NCBI GenBank assembly: GCA_035542155.1 | Contig: DATKLX010000038.1 | Coordinates: 1 to 46,014, forward strand | Source of the DNA: DATKLX01 sp035542155 | GTDB taxonomy: Bacteria > Chloroflexota > Anaerolineae > Anaerolineales > Anaerolineaceae | Length of the DNA stretch: 46,014 bases | Direction: 5' to 3' | Shown: in pieces, positions 7,582-16,439 of the stretch | Layout of the letters: every line of letters starts with the position of its first letter | Numbering within the stretch: the first letter of the stretch is position 1 | Position numbers and translations under genes: made by a program | The notes under the pieces: model-generated | What the model saw: only the letters and a program-made list of their open reading frames with translations | Database searches by the model: none | What the model was told of the DNA's origin: nothing

Positions 7582-9081
7582 CTAAAACGCGGCCAGCGCG
7601 TCGAAAGATGGCTTCAACGCCGGGTATAGTGCGCGGTATTCGGCGTACAGGCGCTCGTACACCCCGGCCGCGTTCCCCTCCGGCTGGGTGCATTCCACGG
7701 TGTGGATGGTGGCCTCGCAGGCCTGGGGGATGGTTTCCCATGCGCCGGCTCCCACCCCGGCCAGCAGGGCCGCGCCGTAGGCGGCGCCCTCGGTGGTGTT
7801 GACGGTCACCATCTCGGTGTTCATCACGTCGGCCAGGATCTGGCGCCAGAGCGGGCTGCGCGCGCCGCCGCCCGAGACGCGCACCTGGCGGATCTCACCC
7901 AGCCCGGCGCCCCGGATCAGCTCCATGCTGTCGCGCAGGCCAAAGGCGACCCCTTCGAGGACCGCGCGGGTCAGGTGAGGCATGGCGTGGCGGACGGTCA
8001 ACCCGACGAAGGCGCCGCGCGCCAGAGGGTCTGGATAGGGTGTGCGCTCACCGGTGAGATAGGGCAGGAAGAGCAGCCCTTCGCACCCGGCGGGGATGCT
8101 CTCGGCGGGGGTCAGCAGCGCGTCGTATCCCATGCCGGGGGAGAAGGTGTCCCGGTACCAGCGCAGCGAGCCGGCAGCGGAGAGCATCACGCCCATCAGG
8201 TGCCAGGTGGCGGGGACGGAGTGGCAGAAGGCGTGCAGGCGGCCCTCAGGCTCGATGAAGGGCTGGGGTGTGGCGGCAAAAACGACGCCGGAGGTCCCCA
8301 GGGTCAGGGCGATGATCCCCGGGGAGACCGCCCCGACGCCAACCGCCTGGGCAGCCTGGTCGCCGCCGCCGCCGACCACGGGCGTGCCGGCTTTCAACCC
8401 GGTTTGACCGGCAACCTGGGCAGTGATGCGGCCGGTGATCTCGGGGCCTTCGAAGGTCGGCGGGAGCCATCCGCTGGGGATCTCGAGCGCATCCAGCACC
8501 TCGGGCGACCAGTCGCGGCGCTTCAGATCGAAAAGGATCGTCCCCGACCCGTCCGCCTTGTCCATGGCGTAATCGCCCGTCAGGCGATAGCGCACGTAAT
8601 CTTTGGGCAGCAGGATGTGAGCGGCGCAGGCATACACGCCCGGCTCGTTTTTCTTGACCCACAGGATCTTGGGCGCAGTGAAACCAGTGAGGGCCTTGTT
8701 GCCAGTGATGGCCAGCAGGCGGTCAAAGCCGATGCGTTCGGTCATCTCCTGGCATTCTTCCGCGGTGCGCTGGTCGTTCCAGAGGATCGCCGGGCGCAAA
8801 ACCTGGCCAGCGGCGTCCAGCAGGACCAGACCGTGCATCTGGCCGGTCAGTCCCACCGCGTGGATGGCTTCGCCGCTCACGCCCGCCGCGTCCAGCGCCT
8901 GGCGGATGGCGGCCTGGGAGGATTCCCACCAATCGTGGGGATTTTGCTCGGACCAGAGCGGCCGGGGGGTGGAAATGGGGTGCTCCTGCGAGCCGCTGGC
9001 AACCACACCGCCCTGCTCGTCGACGAGCAGGGCCTTGGAGCCGGTGGTGGATACATCGAGGCCGAGGAAAAGTCGTTTCAT
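7582..9081 (-). CDS. xylB: Xylulokinase
   Basis: Phosphorylates D-xylulose with ATP to D-xylulose 5-phosphate in the cytoplasm. The 499-residue FGGY kinase has the ATP-site N-terminus LGLDVSTTGSKALLVDE, the xylulokinase substrate motif GLTGQMHGLVLLD (Met82, His83), WNDQRT with Asp103, catalytic Asp241 in GGGGDQAAQAVG, and the C-terminal GGGARSPLW segment. Length and motifs match E. coli XylB. It is 64 bp downstream of xylA with AAGGAG before its ATG. The pair defines the isomerase pathway for xylose. Confidence 0.95.
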   Translation of the reverse strand: MKRLFLGLDVSTTGSKALLVDEQGGVVASGSQEHPISTPRPLWSEQNPHDWWESSQAAIRQALDAAGVSGEAIHAVGLTGQMHGLVLLDAAGQVLRPAILWNDQRTAEECQEMTERIGFDRLLAITGNKALTGFTAPKILWVKKNEPGVYACAAHILLPKDYVRYRLTGDYAMDKADGSGTILFDLKRRDWSPEVLDALEIPSGWLPPTFEGPEITGRITAQVAGQTGLKAGTPVVGGGGDQAAQAVGVGAVSPGIIALTLGTSGVVFAATPQPFIEPEGRLHAFCHSVPATWHLMGVMLSAAGSLRWYRDTFSPGMGYDALLTPAESIPAGCEGLLFLPYLTGERTPYPDPLARGAFVGLTVRHAMPHLTRAVLEGVAFGLRDSMELIRGAGLGEIRQVRVSGGGARSPLWRQILADVMNTEMVTVNTTEGAAYGAALLAGVGAGAWETIPQACEATIHTVECTQPEGNAAGVYERLYAEYRALYPALKPSFDALAAF

Positions 9082-9145
9082 GAACGCTCCTTCTCTTTGA
9101 ACGGGCCGCTCGCCGGGTTGGCAGGCGGTCTTTCGTCTGGATGGC

Positions 9146-10315
9146 TCAGCGAATGCCCATCAACAGGTCGGTCACCAACTGGTCGAGGCGCTCGATTTTC
9201 AGGCCGCGCTGGCCGAGGTCGATGCGGTCAAACTCGCAGGCTTTGAGCGCGGCGGCTTTCTCACGGGTATACTTGCCCTGGAATACAGCCACGGAACCGT
9301 CGTCAGCGTTGAGCCCGGCCAGCAGTCCCTGGATCTCAGGATCTTCGTTGAAGCAGCGGGCTTTTTCCTTGAAGATCAGGTAGGTGCGCATGCAGCCGCG
9401 GGCAAAATCTTTGACGCCTTCGGCGTCCTCGGTGCGGAAGGCATGGGCGTCGAAATGGCGGCTTCCCTGGTAGCCCACTTCCTCGAGGAACTTGACCAGG
9501 AAGAAGCTCTGCTTCCAGTTCTGGGCGCCAAAGCGCCAGTCCTGGTCGAAGCGCACGTAATTCTGATCGTTCAGGTCGATGTGAAAGAGCTTGCCGGCTT
9601 CCCAGGCTTGGGCCACCGCGTGGAGGAAGTTCAGGCCGGCCATGTGCTCGTGAGCCATCTCGGGGTTCACGCCAACCATCTCAGGGTGCTCGAGGGTGGC
9701 GATAAAAGCGAGCATAGCGCCGGTGGTGGGGAGATATAGGTCGCCGCGGGGCTCGTTGGGTTTCGCTTCGAGGGCAAACTTATAGCCGTAACCCATATCC
9801 AGGTTGTATTCGCAGAGAAAATCCAGCGCCTCGCGGAAACGCTTGAGGCCGTCGACCGGGTTTTTGGCCGCGTCTGACTCAATCCCTTCCCGCCCGCCCC
9901 AAAACACGTACACCTTGGCGCCCAGCTCGGCAGCCAGGTCCATCGAGCGCATCACTTTCTGGCAGGCAAACACGCGAACTTTGGGGTTGGTGGAGGTAAA
10001 GGCGCCATCTTTAAAAGCAGGATCGCTGAACAGGTTGGTGGTCGCCATGGGTACTACCAGGCCGGTCTCGGCCAGGGCGCGCTTGAATTCTTTGAGGATC
10101 CGGTCGCGCTCTGCGGGGGTAGCATCGATGGGGATCAGGTCGTTATCGTGAAAATTTACTCCGTATGCACCGACTTCTGCGAGCAGGCGGACAATCTCTT
10201 GCGGTTGCATTGGGCTGCGAACCGCCTCGCCGAAGGGATCCCGACCGGTATTGCCCACCGTCCAGAGACCAAAGGTAAACTTATGCTCCGGTTTGGGACT
10301 GAACTGATCAGACAT
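9146..10315 (-). CDS. xylA: Xylose isomerase (Streptomyces-type, class I)
   Basis: Interconverts D-xylose and D-xylulose. The 389-residue chain matches the short actinobacterial-type enzyme nearly residue for residue: catalytic His56 and Asp59 in NFHDNDL, metal ligands Glu183, Glu219, His222, Asp247, Asp257, Asp259 and Asp289, and Lys185 in EAKPNEPRGD. All sit two positions later than in the Streptomyces enzyme. Every catalytic residue is present, so it should be active. TGGAGGAAA lies ahead of the ATG. It lies between a creatininase-family gene and xylB in the operon under the ROK repressor. Confidence 0.97.
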   Translation of the reverse strand: MSDQFSPKPEHKFTFGLWTVGNTGRDPFGEAVRSPMQPQEIVRLLAEVGAYGVNFHDNDLIPIDATPAERDRILKEFKRALAETGLVVPMATTNLFSDPAFKDGAFTSTNPKVRVFACQKVMRSMDLAAELGAKVYVFWGGREGIESDAAKNPVDGLKRFREALDFLCEYNLDMGYGYKFALEAKPNEPRGDLYLPTTGAMLAFIATLEHPEMVGVNPEMAHEHMAGLNFLHAVAQAWEAGKLFHIDLNDQNYVRFDQDWRFGAQNWKQSFFLVKFLEEVGYQGSRHFDAHAFRTEDAEGVKDFARGCMRTYLIFKEKARCFNEDPEIQGLLAGLNADDGSVAVFQGKYTREKAAALKACEFDRIDLGQRGLKIERLDQLVTDLLMGIR

Positions 10316-10369
10316 GGCTTTCCTCCAAATGAGACAATGTGAATGGGTTGAACAGAAATAAAGGATCGG

Positions 10370-11170
10370 TTAGCGCAGCTCGGCGAGCGCCTGCTTGACC
10401 TGGGCCACGATCTGGCGCACGGCTTTTTCGGCCGTCTGGCGGCCCTGGTCCGGGTTGGCCAGGCGGGGGTCATCGTCCGCGTGGATGGTGCGCTCGGGGG
10501 TTGGATCGCCCCCAAAAGTCTGCCAATCCACCACGGCGAAATCGGCGTTCTTGAGCGGCTCGGGAGGTGCGGGAAGGCGGTCCACAGCCACCAAATCCGG
10601 GTAGAGAGACTGCATGATGGCCGTCTCCACCCGGGAGGCATGGCCGACGACCAGGACTCCCTCCTCGTTCTTCGCGAAGGGGATCGCGACCAACACGCGC
10701 AGCGGGGTTTCGGCGCTATATTCGGCAGCGAGGCGGTGGAGCACCTCGAGGTGGTTGGTTGCGCCGTGCCCGGAGATGAGCATGGCGAGCCGAAAGCCCA
10801 ACCGCACCAAAAGGCGAAGCTGCTCGCGAATTAGGAGAGCAAAAACTTCCTCCGAACAGTATGCACTGGGCAGGCTGTTGGCGGGAAAATCCATCCCGAC
10901 GATGTATTTCTGGTCGGAAAGGCCGAGCCAATCCAGCACCTCGGGAGTGCGCTCGCGCTCGGTGCCAAAGTAGAGGGTGGGGAAGACCAGGCCGCCGGTC
11001 TGGGCTGCGGCGCGCAGGGCGGCCGATTCGGCGTTGAGCGGATCGGTCCCATAAGGGAGATGCGGGCCGTGCCATTCCAGAGGTCCGACGGGCAGGTAAG
11101 CAAGCGGCACCTTTTGCATCTCTTCCCGGATCTGTTCCGGCCGCAGGTATTTGATTTCGTGGCTGTTCAT
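10370..11170 (-). CDS. Creatininase-family metal hydrolase
   Basis: A 266-residue protein of the creatininase superfamily (creatinine amidohydrolase, FAPy deformylase, mycofactocin MftE). The binuclear metal site is visible: LPVGPLEWHGPHLPYGTD supplies Glu32, His34 and Asp43, SGHGATNH supplies His135, and GHASRVETA supplies Glu182. All ligands are intact. Inside a xylose operon, between a mutarotase-like gene and xylA, a creatinine role is unlikely. A lactonase, amidase or deformylase acting on a sugar derivative is conceivable, but no substrate can be read from the sequence. Ribosome site GAGGTGG precedes the ATG. Confidence 0.85.
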   Translation of the reverse strand: MNSHEIKYLRPEQIREEMQKVPLAYLPVGPLEWHGPHLPYGTDPLNAESAALRAAAQTGGLVFPTLYFGTERERTPEVLDWLGLSDQKYIVGMDFPANSLPSAYCSEEVFALLIREQLRLLVRLGFRLAMLISGHGATNHLEVLHRLAAEYSAETPLRVLVAIPFAKNEEGVLVVGHASRVETAIMQSLYPDLVAVDRLPAPPEPLKNADFAVVDWQTFGGDPTPERTIHADDDPRLANPDQGRQTAEKAVRQIVAQVKQALAELR

Positions 11171-11182
11171 TTTTCCACCTCG

Positions 11183-12469
11183 TTAAAGGCTGGCGCTGGC
11201 CAGGGGAGCAGTGCTTTTGGAGGAAGCCGCTTTCACGTCCAACCAGATCGCTGTCGCGCCTGGAGGAGCCTGGACCTGAGCGGCCGCATCCAGGAGGACG
11301 GGATGGAGCGGGTCGACAGGACCCAGCGAAGAAGACTCCACGGTGCCTCCAGCGGCATCTTTCCACGACAGCCAGAGCTCGCCGCGATCGAAGACGCCAA
11401 AGGAGCCACGCAGACGGATTTTCCCACCAACGACAGGCTCGACCCGCAGCGGCTCGGCCACACAGCCGGCAGGGGTGACGTCGCTGACCATCCCGGTGCA
11501 GGCGCAGGCGCCCCATTCGATGGAAGTGGTGCGGGTCTCCCCCGGTTCGAAGGGATAAAAAGGCGAGAGGACCTCGGTCTCCATCAGGTAAATATCGCTG
11601 CCCTCATAATCCAGGTTGGCGACCCTGCCCTTTCCGACCGTCCAGAACTCGACCGTGGCGCCCTGGTCGGGGTACCCGGCGGAAGGGTCGTAGGAAAAGC
11701 GCTCGCTGAAGGCAAAGCCAGCCGAAGGATTGCTGAAGGCTACCCATCCGCCCGGAGAATCCAGCCCGACCTTGCCGATTTCCCAGAGGTTCTTGCCGAT
11801 GAACAGGCTGCATTCGGGATCGGTGGTCCACTGGGGGTTGTTCTCCTCTCCGAACATCACAGTGAATCCCCGGGGGAAGCGGCTGTGCGGGTTGAGGCGG
11901 GCCGTCACCACGCAGGAAGGATCGGCTTCCAGCCGGCCCTCAGGCCGCCTGCGGCTGGAATCGAGCTGGACCACGTCCCAGATACTCCAGCGCACCCGGC
12001 GATGGGAAATATTGGTGAAGGAGAGGCCGGCCTGAACGCGGGTGGAAGCCGGGAGCAGGGTGAGCTGGCGGGTGATCTGAATGCCGGTGGAGGAGCCGGC
12101 CGGGCTGACCATGCGCACCCAGGCGCAGCCGGCTTCCATCCCGGCTTCATAAGAATACCGGCCGCTATCGAGGATGGGATCGGGCGGCCCGGGCCATTGA
12201 TCCTCGTTTTCCCAACCCTGGGGGGAGGGCCAGGTCTTATCCCCGCCGTAATTCTTCCAGGCCGCCAGGGAGCCATCTCCCTGGTTCTCTTCGGGAGTAA
12301 ACAATTTCCCCGCCAGGGTTGGATCGTTATATAGAAAAGAATACGGCCCGAGCTGGTAAGCCATCAACCGGCCGCCGATATCCGGCACCGCGGCCAGGGA
12401 TACGCAATCATTTTTTAGCTCCAGAGCATCCCAGCCCCTGTAGTTCACCTGCCTGACGGTGCATGCCAT
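11183..12469 (-). CDS. DUF4380-type, galactose-mutarotase-like protein
   Basis: A 428-residue protein with the look of DUF4380 and the aldose 1-epimerase beta-sandwich superfamily: PDIGGRLMAYQLG (about 29-41) at the N-terminus, then YGGDKTWPSPQGWENEDQWP in the region where the family has its YGG.R.W.AP motif. No signal peptide. A carbohydrate-active site is likely, and in the xylose operon a xylose mutarotase or a sugar-sensing role would make sense; this is inference. The C-terminal third (about 310-428) is a second beta-rich portion. AGGAGG stands 8 bases before the ATG, and the gene follows the transporter ATPase by 18 bp, so it is translated from the same message. Confidence 0.72.
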   Translation of the reverse strand: MACTVRQVNYRGWDALELKNDCVSLAAVPDIGGRLMAYQLGPYSFLYNDPTLAGKLFTPEENQGDGSLAAWKNYGGDKTWPSPQGWENEDQWPGPPDPILDSGRYSYEAGMEAGCAWVRMVSPAGSSTGIQITRQLTLLPASTRVQAGLSFTNISHRRVRWSIWDVVQLDSSRRRPEGRLEADPSCVVTARLNPHSRFPRGFTVMFGEENNPQWTTDPECSLFIGKNLWEIGKVGLDSPGGWVAFSNPSAGFAFSERFSYDPSAGYPDQGATVEFWTVGKGRVANLDYEGSDIYLMETEVLSPFYPFEPGETRTTSIEWGACACTGMVSDVTPAGCVAEPLRVEPVVGGKIRLRGSFGVFDRGELWLSWKDAAGGTVESSSLGPVDPLHPVLLDAAAQVQAPPGATAIWLDVKAASSKSTAPLASASL

Positions 12470-12487
12470 GGACGCAATCCTCCTGGA

Positions 12488-13990
12488 TCAGGCGCTGCCG
12501 GTCGCAAGAGACATGATCCGCGATTCGGTTGCCTCTTCATTCGAGAGGATGCCGGTCAGGCATCCTTCGTGCATGACCGCGATGCGGTCAGACATGGTCA
12601 TGATCTCGGGCAGCTCGGAAGAAATCAGAATAATGGCGATCCCCTCGCGAGCCAGGTTGCGCATCAACCCGTAAATCTCGGCCTTGGCGCCCACGTCGAC
12701 GCCATGGGTCGGCTCGTCCATGATCAGGACTTTTGGGTTGGTCGAGAGCCAGCGGGCGAGCACCGTTTTCTGCTGGTTGCCGCCGCTCAGGCTGCGGACC
12801 GGCGCGTCAAGGTGGGAAAGCCGGATGTTCAGGCTCTGGACAAAGCTTTCCGCGGTCTGGCGTTCCTCGCCAACGCGAACGAAGCCATTGGTGGCCATGC
12901 GGGGCAGCCTGGCCATGGATATGTTAAATAGAATCGGCCGTTCCATAAACAGCGAAAGAACCTTGCGGTCTTCCTGGATCATGCCGATGCCATAACGGAT
13001 CGCCTCTTTGGGGATGTTGAACTCGACCGGCTTGCCCTCGATCTGGATCTGCCCCGAGCGGGGCTTGCAATCCCCAAAAATCGTGCGGGCCATCTCGCTG
13101 CGACCGGCCCCCACGAGCCCGGCAAAGCCCAGGATCTCGCCCGGGTAGAGATCGAAGGAAACGTCCTCAAAACCCTCCCCAGACAGGTTTTTTACCTGCA
13201 GGATGGGCTGCTCCGTCCGCGGAGCAGATCCAGCCTGGCGCCGGGTATCCACCTTGCGGCCAACCATCATTTCGATGATCTTCTCCACCGAGGCGTCGGC
13301 TTTGGGTACGGTGCCGATGAAGTTGCCATCGCGAAGCACGCTGATGCGATCCGAAATCTGCAGCACTTCATTGATCTTGTGGGAGACGTAGATGATCGAA
13401 ACATTGCGCTGTTGGAGAGCGCGGATCACTTCGAAGAGACGCTCCGTTTCAGCCTCTGAAAGAGAGGAATTGGGTTCATCCATGATGATCAGGCTGGCAT
13501 CCATGGAAACAGCCTTGGCAACCTCAATCAACTGCCGCTGGGAGGTGGTCAGGTCTTTGACGATCGCACGCGGGTTCAGCGTCAGGCCAACCACCTCCAG
13601 GTATTCCCGAGTCCTGGCTTCCATTTCTCGCCAGTGGATAAACCCGTTGTGAGATTTCATGCGCCCCATAAACATGTTGTCGATCACGTTCAGAGTGGGC
13701 AGCATCGCCGGTTCCTGGTGGATGATGGCGATGCCGGCCTGGATGGCTTGATTGGGGTCGGTGAAATCGACCGGGCGGCCCTTGAAAATGACTTCGCCGC
13801 TGTCGCGCTGGATGATGCCGCACAGAATATTCATGAGCGTCGATTTTCCCGCTCCGTTCTCACCAACCAGCGCGTGCACTTCGCCGTACCGCACGTCCAG
13901 GGAAACGCTATTCAAGGCCTGGATGCCGCCGAAATGCTTGGAAACGTTCTTGACCGCCAGGATCGAACCACTGTTGATCTCTTCGCTCAT
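12488..13990 (-). CDS. CUT2 sugar ABC transporter, double ATP-binding subunit (XylG/RbsA-like)
   Basis: A 500-residue fused two-domain ATPase that powers monosaccharide import. Domain 1 has Walker A GENGAGKST (43-51) and Walker B LIIMDEP. Domain 2 has the degenerate Walker A GLVGAGRSE usual in this family, signature LSGGNQQK and Walker B LIMDEPTHGVDVGAK. It serves the permease at 15394-16386 and the binding protein at 14084-15202. With xylA and xylB in the same operon, D-xylose is the best guess for cargo; ribose- and galactose-type systems look similar. Confidence 0.93.
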   Translation of the reverse strand: MSEEINSGSILAVKNVSKHFGGIQALNSVSLDVRYGEVHALVGENGAGKSTLMNILCGIIQRDSGEVIFKGRPVDFTDPNQAIQAGIAIIHQEPAMLPTLNVIDNMFMGRMKSHNGFIHWREMEARTREYLEVVGLTLNPRAIVKDLTTSQRQLIEVAKAVSMDASLIIMDEPNSSLSEAETERLFEVIRALQQRNVSIIYVSHKINEVLQISDRISVLRDGNFIGTVPKADASVEKIIEMMVGRKVDTRRQAGSAPRTEQPILQVKNLSGEGFEDVSFDLYPGEILGFAGLVGAGRSEMARTIFGDCKPRSGQIQIEGKPVEFNIPKEAIRYGIGMIQEDRKVLSLFMERPILFNISMARLPRMATNGFVRVGEERQTAESFVQSLNIRLSHLDAPVRSLSGGNQQKTVLARWLSTNPKVLIMDEPTHGVDVGAKAEIYGLMRNLAREGIAIILISSELPEIMTMSDRIAVMHEGCLTGILSNEEATESRIMSLATGSA

Positions 13991-14020
13991 CCTCTGCTCT
14001 CCAGAAAAGCACTTCTTTTC

Positions 14021-14059
14021 CCGGTCCCCTGTCCCGGTTGGACAGGACAGGGGATCCGG
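14021..14059 (-). terminator. Intercistronic hairpin between binding-protein and ATPase genes
   Basis: TCCCCTGTCC (14025-14034) pairs perfectly with GGACAGGGGA (14045-14054), and CCGG at each outer edge (14021-14024, 14056-14059) extends the stem past one bulged base. A smaller GAAAAG/CTTTTC stem follows at 14004-14020. Placed right after the binding-protein stop, it probably stabilises the upstream message or attenuates transcription so that binding protein is made in excess. Confidence 0.6.
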
Positions 14060-14083
14060 AAGACGATTAAATCAGCCCCAAGG

Positions 14084-15202
14084 TTACTTGGGTTTCCAAT
14101 ACTGGTCGATGTTTTCTTTGGTGACCACATCCGCTTTGGTGACCATGCGCCCGCACTCAGGAGCGACGCCGCCGACCAGGTAGTTGAAGAGGCGGACGGC
14201 GGGGTCGTGGCCCTGGGCGAAGGGGTCCTGGCCGATGGTGCCGTAGATGACGCCCTTCTGGACGTACTGCATGGTCTCGTCGACGAAGTCGAAGGAGACC
14301 ACCTGGACCTTGCCGGTCTTGCCGGCCTTGTCGACGGCCTCGGCAGCGCCGAAGGGGCCGCCGGCGGTGACGTAGATGCCGGCCAGGTCAGGGTTGGCGT
14401 TCATGAAGTCGTTGGCCTGGGTGAAGGCCACATCGCCCTTGTCCTGGTTCTCGACGGTGGCGACGATCTGGACGTCGGGGTTGTTCTTGGCCAGGTAGTC
14501 GACGAAGCCCTTGCGGCGCAGCTCGTGCGCTTCTACAGCCAGGAAGCCGGTGATGATGGCCACCTTGCCCTTGCCGCCGATGGCCTTGGCCATCGCTTCG
14601 CCTGCCGTCTGGCCTTGCTTGTACAGGTCAGCGCCGACGAAGAACAGCCGGCCGTTCTTGGTCGCCGTTTCGGAGTTGAAGGTAGCCACGGGGATGCCGG
14701 CGGCCACGGCCTTGTCGATGAAGGGAGCCACGCCGGGATCACCGGCGATGGTGGCGATGGCGTCGTACTTCTGGGCCATGGCGGCTTCGATGCCGGGGCC
14801 AAACACGTCGCCGGTGTGCTGCTCGCCGGGGACGATCCAGTCGACGGTGACGTTGTAGGGCTTGAGCTCTTCAGCGGCCTTCTGGGTGCCTTCCTTGACC
14901 GGGATCCAGAAGGGGTTGTTTTCCAGGCCCAACACGGCGATCTTGAGGGGCTTGTCGGATTTCTTGTCTACCGGCTTGACCGTACCTTCGTCGGCTGGCG
15001 TGCAGGCCGAGTCAAAGGCCGGCACGGCCGGCATCTGGGCGGCAGCGGGCTGCTGGGGAGCCTGGGTAGGCGCCGCCTGGGGGGCGCTGGTCGCGGGAGC
15101 AGCCGGCGCCGTGGTGGGGGTAGCGGCGGGCGTGCACGCCGCGAGGATCATCGAGACCAGCACGATGATAGACAGGACAGACATGACACGGGACCTTGAC
15201 AT
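14084..15202 (-). CDS. Sugar ABC transporter substrate-binding lipoprotein (Peripla_BP_4)
   Basis: A 372-residue extracytoplasmic sugar receptor. The signal peptide ends in lipobox LAAC with Cys23 as the lipid-anchored residue, followed by a low-complexity Ala/Pro/Thr/Gln linker (24-60) of the kind seen in Chloroflexota lipoproteins. The type I periplasmic-binding fold begins near KIAVLGLENNPFW. The start at 15202 is chosen over the ATG 30 bases upstream because AAAGGAGAAAGAA lies directly in front and the signal peptide then has normal length. It lies between the permease (191 bp away) and ATPase genes of the xylose operon. Cargo is probably a pentose such as xylose. Confidence 0.93.
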   Translation of the reverse strand: MSRSRVMSVLSIIVLVSMILAACTPAATPTTAPAAPATSAPQAAPTQAPQQPAAAQMPAVPAFDSACTPADEGTVKPVDKKSDKPLKIAVLGLENNPFWIPVKEGTQKAAEELKPYNVTVDWIVPGEQHTGDVFGPGIEAAMAQKYDAIATIAGDPGVAPFIDKAVAAGIPVATFNSETATKNGRLFFVGADLYKQGQTAGEAMAKAIGGKGKVAIITGFLAVEAHELRRKGFVDYLAKNNPDVQIVATVENQDKGDVAFTQANDFMNANPDLAGIYVTAGGPFGAAEAVDKAGKTGKVQVVSFDFVDETMQYVQKGVIYGTIGQDPFAQGHDPAVRLFNYLVGGVAPECGRMVTKADVVTKENIDQYWKPK

Positions 15203-15393
15203 TTCTCTTTCTCCTTTGTGAAGCAGGAACATGTGCGAGGATCAATTTTCGAGATTTGCCTATCGATCAGCAGCAAAAGGAGCAGAATGGGCAGTCGCTC
15301 TGGGTATGGGGATCGTTTTCACCTCCTCCCGGTTGGAACGCGAAGCGAAGAACGGAACAGCAGCAGGCCAGCCGGGCCGGACCAGGGCACAGC

Positions 15394-16386
15394 TCAGCTG
15401 CGCTTGCGCAGGCGGTCGCTGGCGACCGCCAGAATGACCACGACGCCAATGGTGACGGTCTGCCAGTGGATGGGGAAGTGCAGCAGGACGAAGGCATTAC
15501 GCAGGATCGCCATGATGGCGGCCCCGATGACCGCGCCATAAATGGTGCCTTCTCCGCCCGAAAGACTGGCGCCGCCGATGATCACCGCCGCGATCACGTC
15601 CATCTCATTTCCAAGGCCGAGGTTGGTGGCGGCGGTAGAGAGCAGGCCGGCGTTCATGATGCCGGCATATGCAGCGAGGACGCCGGTGATGGTATAGACC
15701 ATCAGGCGGACCAGGTTGACGTTGACGCCGGAGAGCCGGGCAGCCTGTTCGTTGCTGCCGATGGCGTAGATCTGACGCCCGAATACGGTCGAGTGCATGA
15801 CGACCGAGGCGATGACCACCAGCACGACCATCTCGATCAGGGCGAAAGGCACCGGGCCGATATATCCGCCCCCCAGGAAGTTGACGCTGGGATCGCGCAT
15901 GGGAATGTTGCTGGCGACGGCGCCTTGCAGCCCGGTCGCAAGGAGGTAGGCAATGCCGCGGGCGATCGACATCATCCCCAGGGTGGTGATAAAGGGGCTG
16001 ACCTTTACCCTGGTGATGATCAATCCATTGATGCCGCCCAATATGAGGCCCACGCCGAGGCCGCCCAGGACCGCCACCCAGGGGTTGACGCCGTCATAGG
16101 TCATCAGACGGGCGGTAAACATCGCGCCGGCCGCCAGGACCGAGCCGATCGAAAGATCGATGCCCCCGGAGGCGATGATCATGGTCATGCCAATCGCCAT
16201 GATGCCGATCGTGGAGATGCTGCGCAGCACGTTGAATAAATTCTGGGAGGTCAGAAAATACGGGCTCAAGATGGTCATAAAGATGCAGAGGAGGATCAAC
16301 ACCCCCAATACTGCCATCTCCCGGCTGACCGTAAACCTGCGTTCCTGTAAACTGGCTTTGGTTGGATTATTCAGTGCTTTTTGCAT
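15394..16386 (-). CDS. CUT2 sugar ABC transporter permease (RbsC/XylH-like)
   Basis: A 330-residue integral membrane protein of the BPD_transp_2 family with about nine hydrophobic segments. Diagnostic stretches are GIMAIGMTMIIASGGIDLSIG near residues 70-90 and the conserved cytoplasmic loop GSNEQAARLSGVNV (about 211-224), then GGASLSGGEGTIYGAVIGA. A single permease gene is present, so the channel is likely a homodimer. GAGGAG precedes the ATG. It lies 53 bp after the ROK repressor gene and 191 bp before the binding-protein gene; that 191-bp gap (15203-15393) holds nothing coding that I can recognise. Confidence 0.93.
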   Translation of the reverse strand: MQKALNNPTKASLQERRFTVSREMAVLGVLILLCIFMTILSPYFLTSQNLFNVLRSISTIGIMAIGMTMIIASGGIDLSIGSVLAAGAMFTARLMTYDGVNPWVAVLGGLGVGLILGGINGLIITRVKVSPFITTLGMMSIARGIAYLLATGLQGAVASNIPMRDPSVNFLGGGYIGPVPFALIEMVVLVVIASVVMHSTVFGRQIYAIGSNEQAARLSGVNVNLVRLMVYTITGVLAAYAGIMNAGLLSTAATNLGLGNEMDVIAAVIIGGASLSGGEGTIYGAVIGAAIMAILRNAFVLLHFPIHWQTVTIGVVVILAVASDRLRKRS

Positions 16387-16439
16387 ACGTAGATCTCCTC
16401 ATTATGAGTTGGCGCTAAAAGATCGATTGAAGACCATCG

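Noticed and set aside
7702..9246. 514-codon + strand open frame opposite xylB
   Set aside because: xylB has all kinase motifs on the minus strand; the + frame has no recognisable domain.
13634..15199. 521-codon + strand open frame opposite the binding-protein and ATPase genes
   Set aside because: It is antisense to two well-supported genes, and its composition is that of a GC-rich shadow frame.
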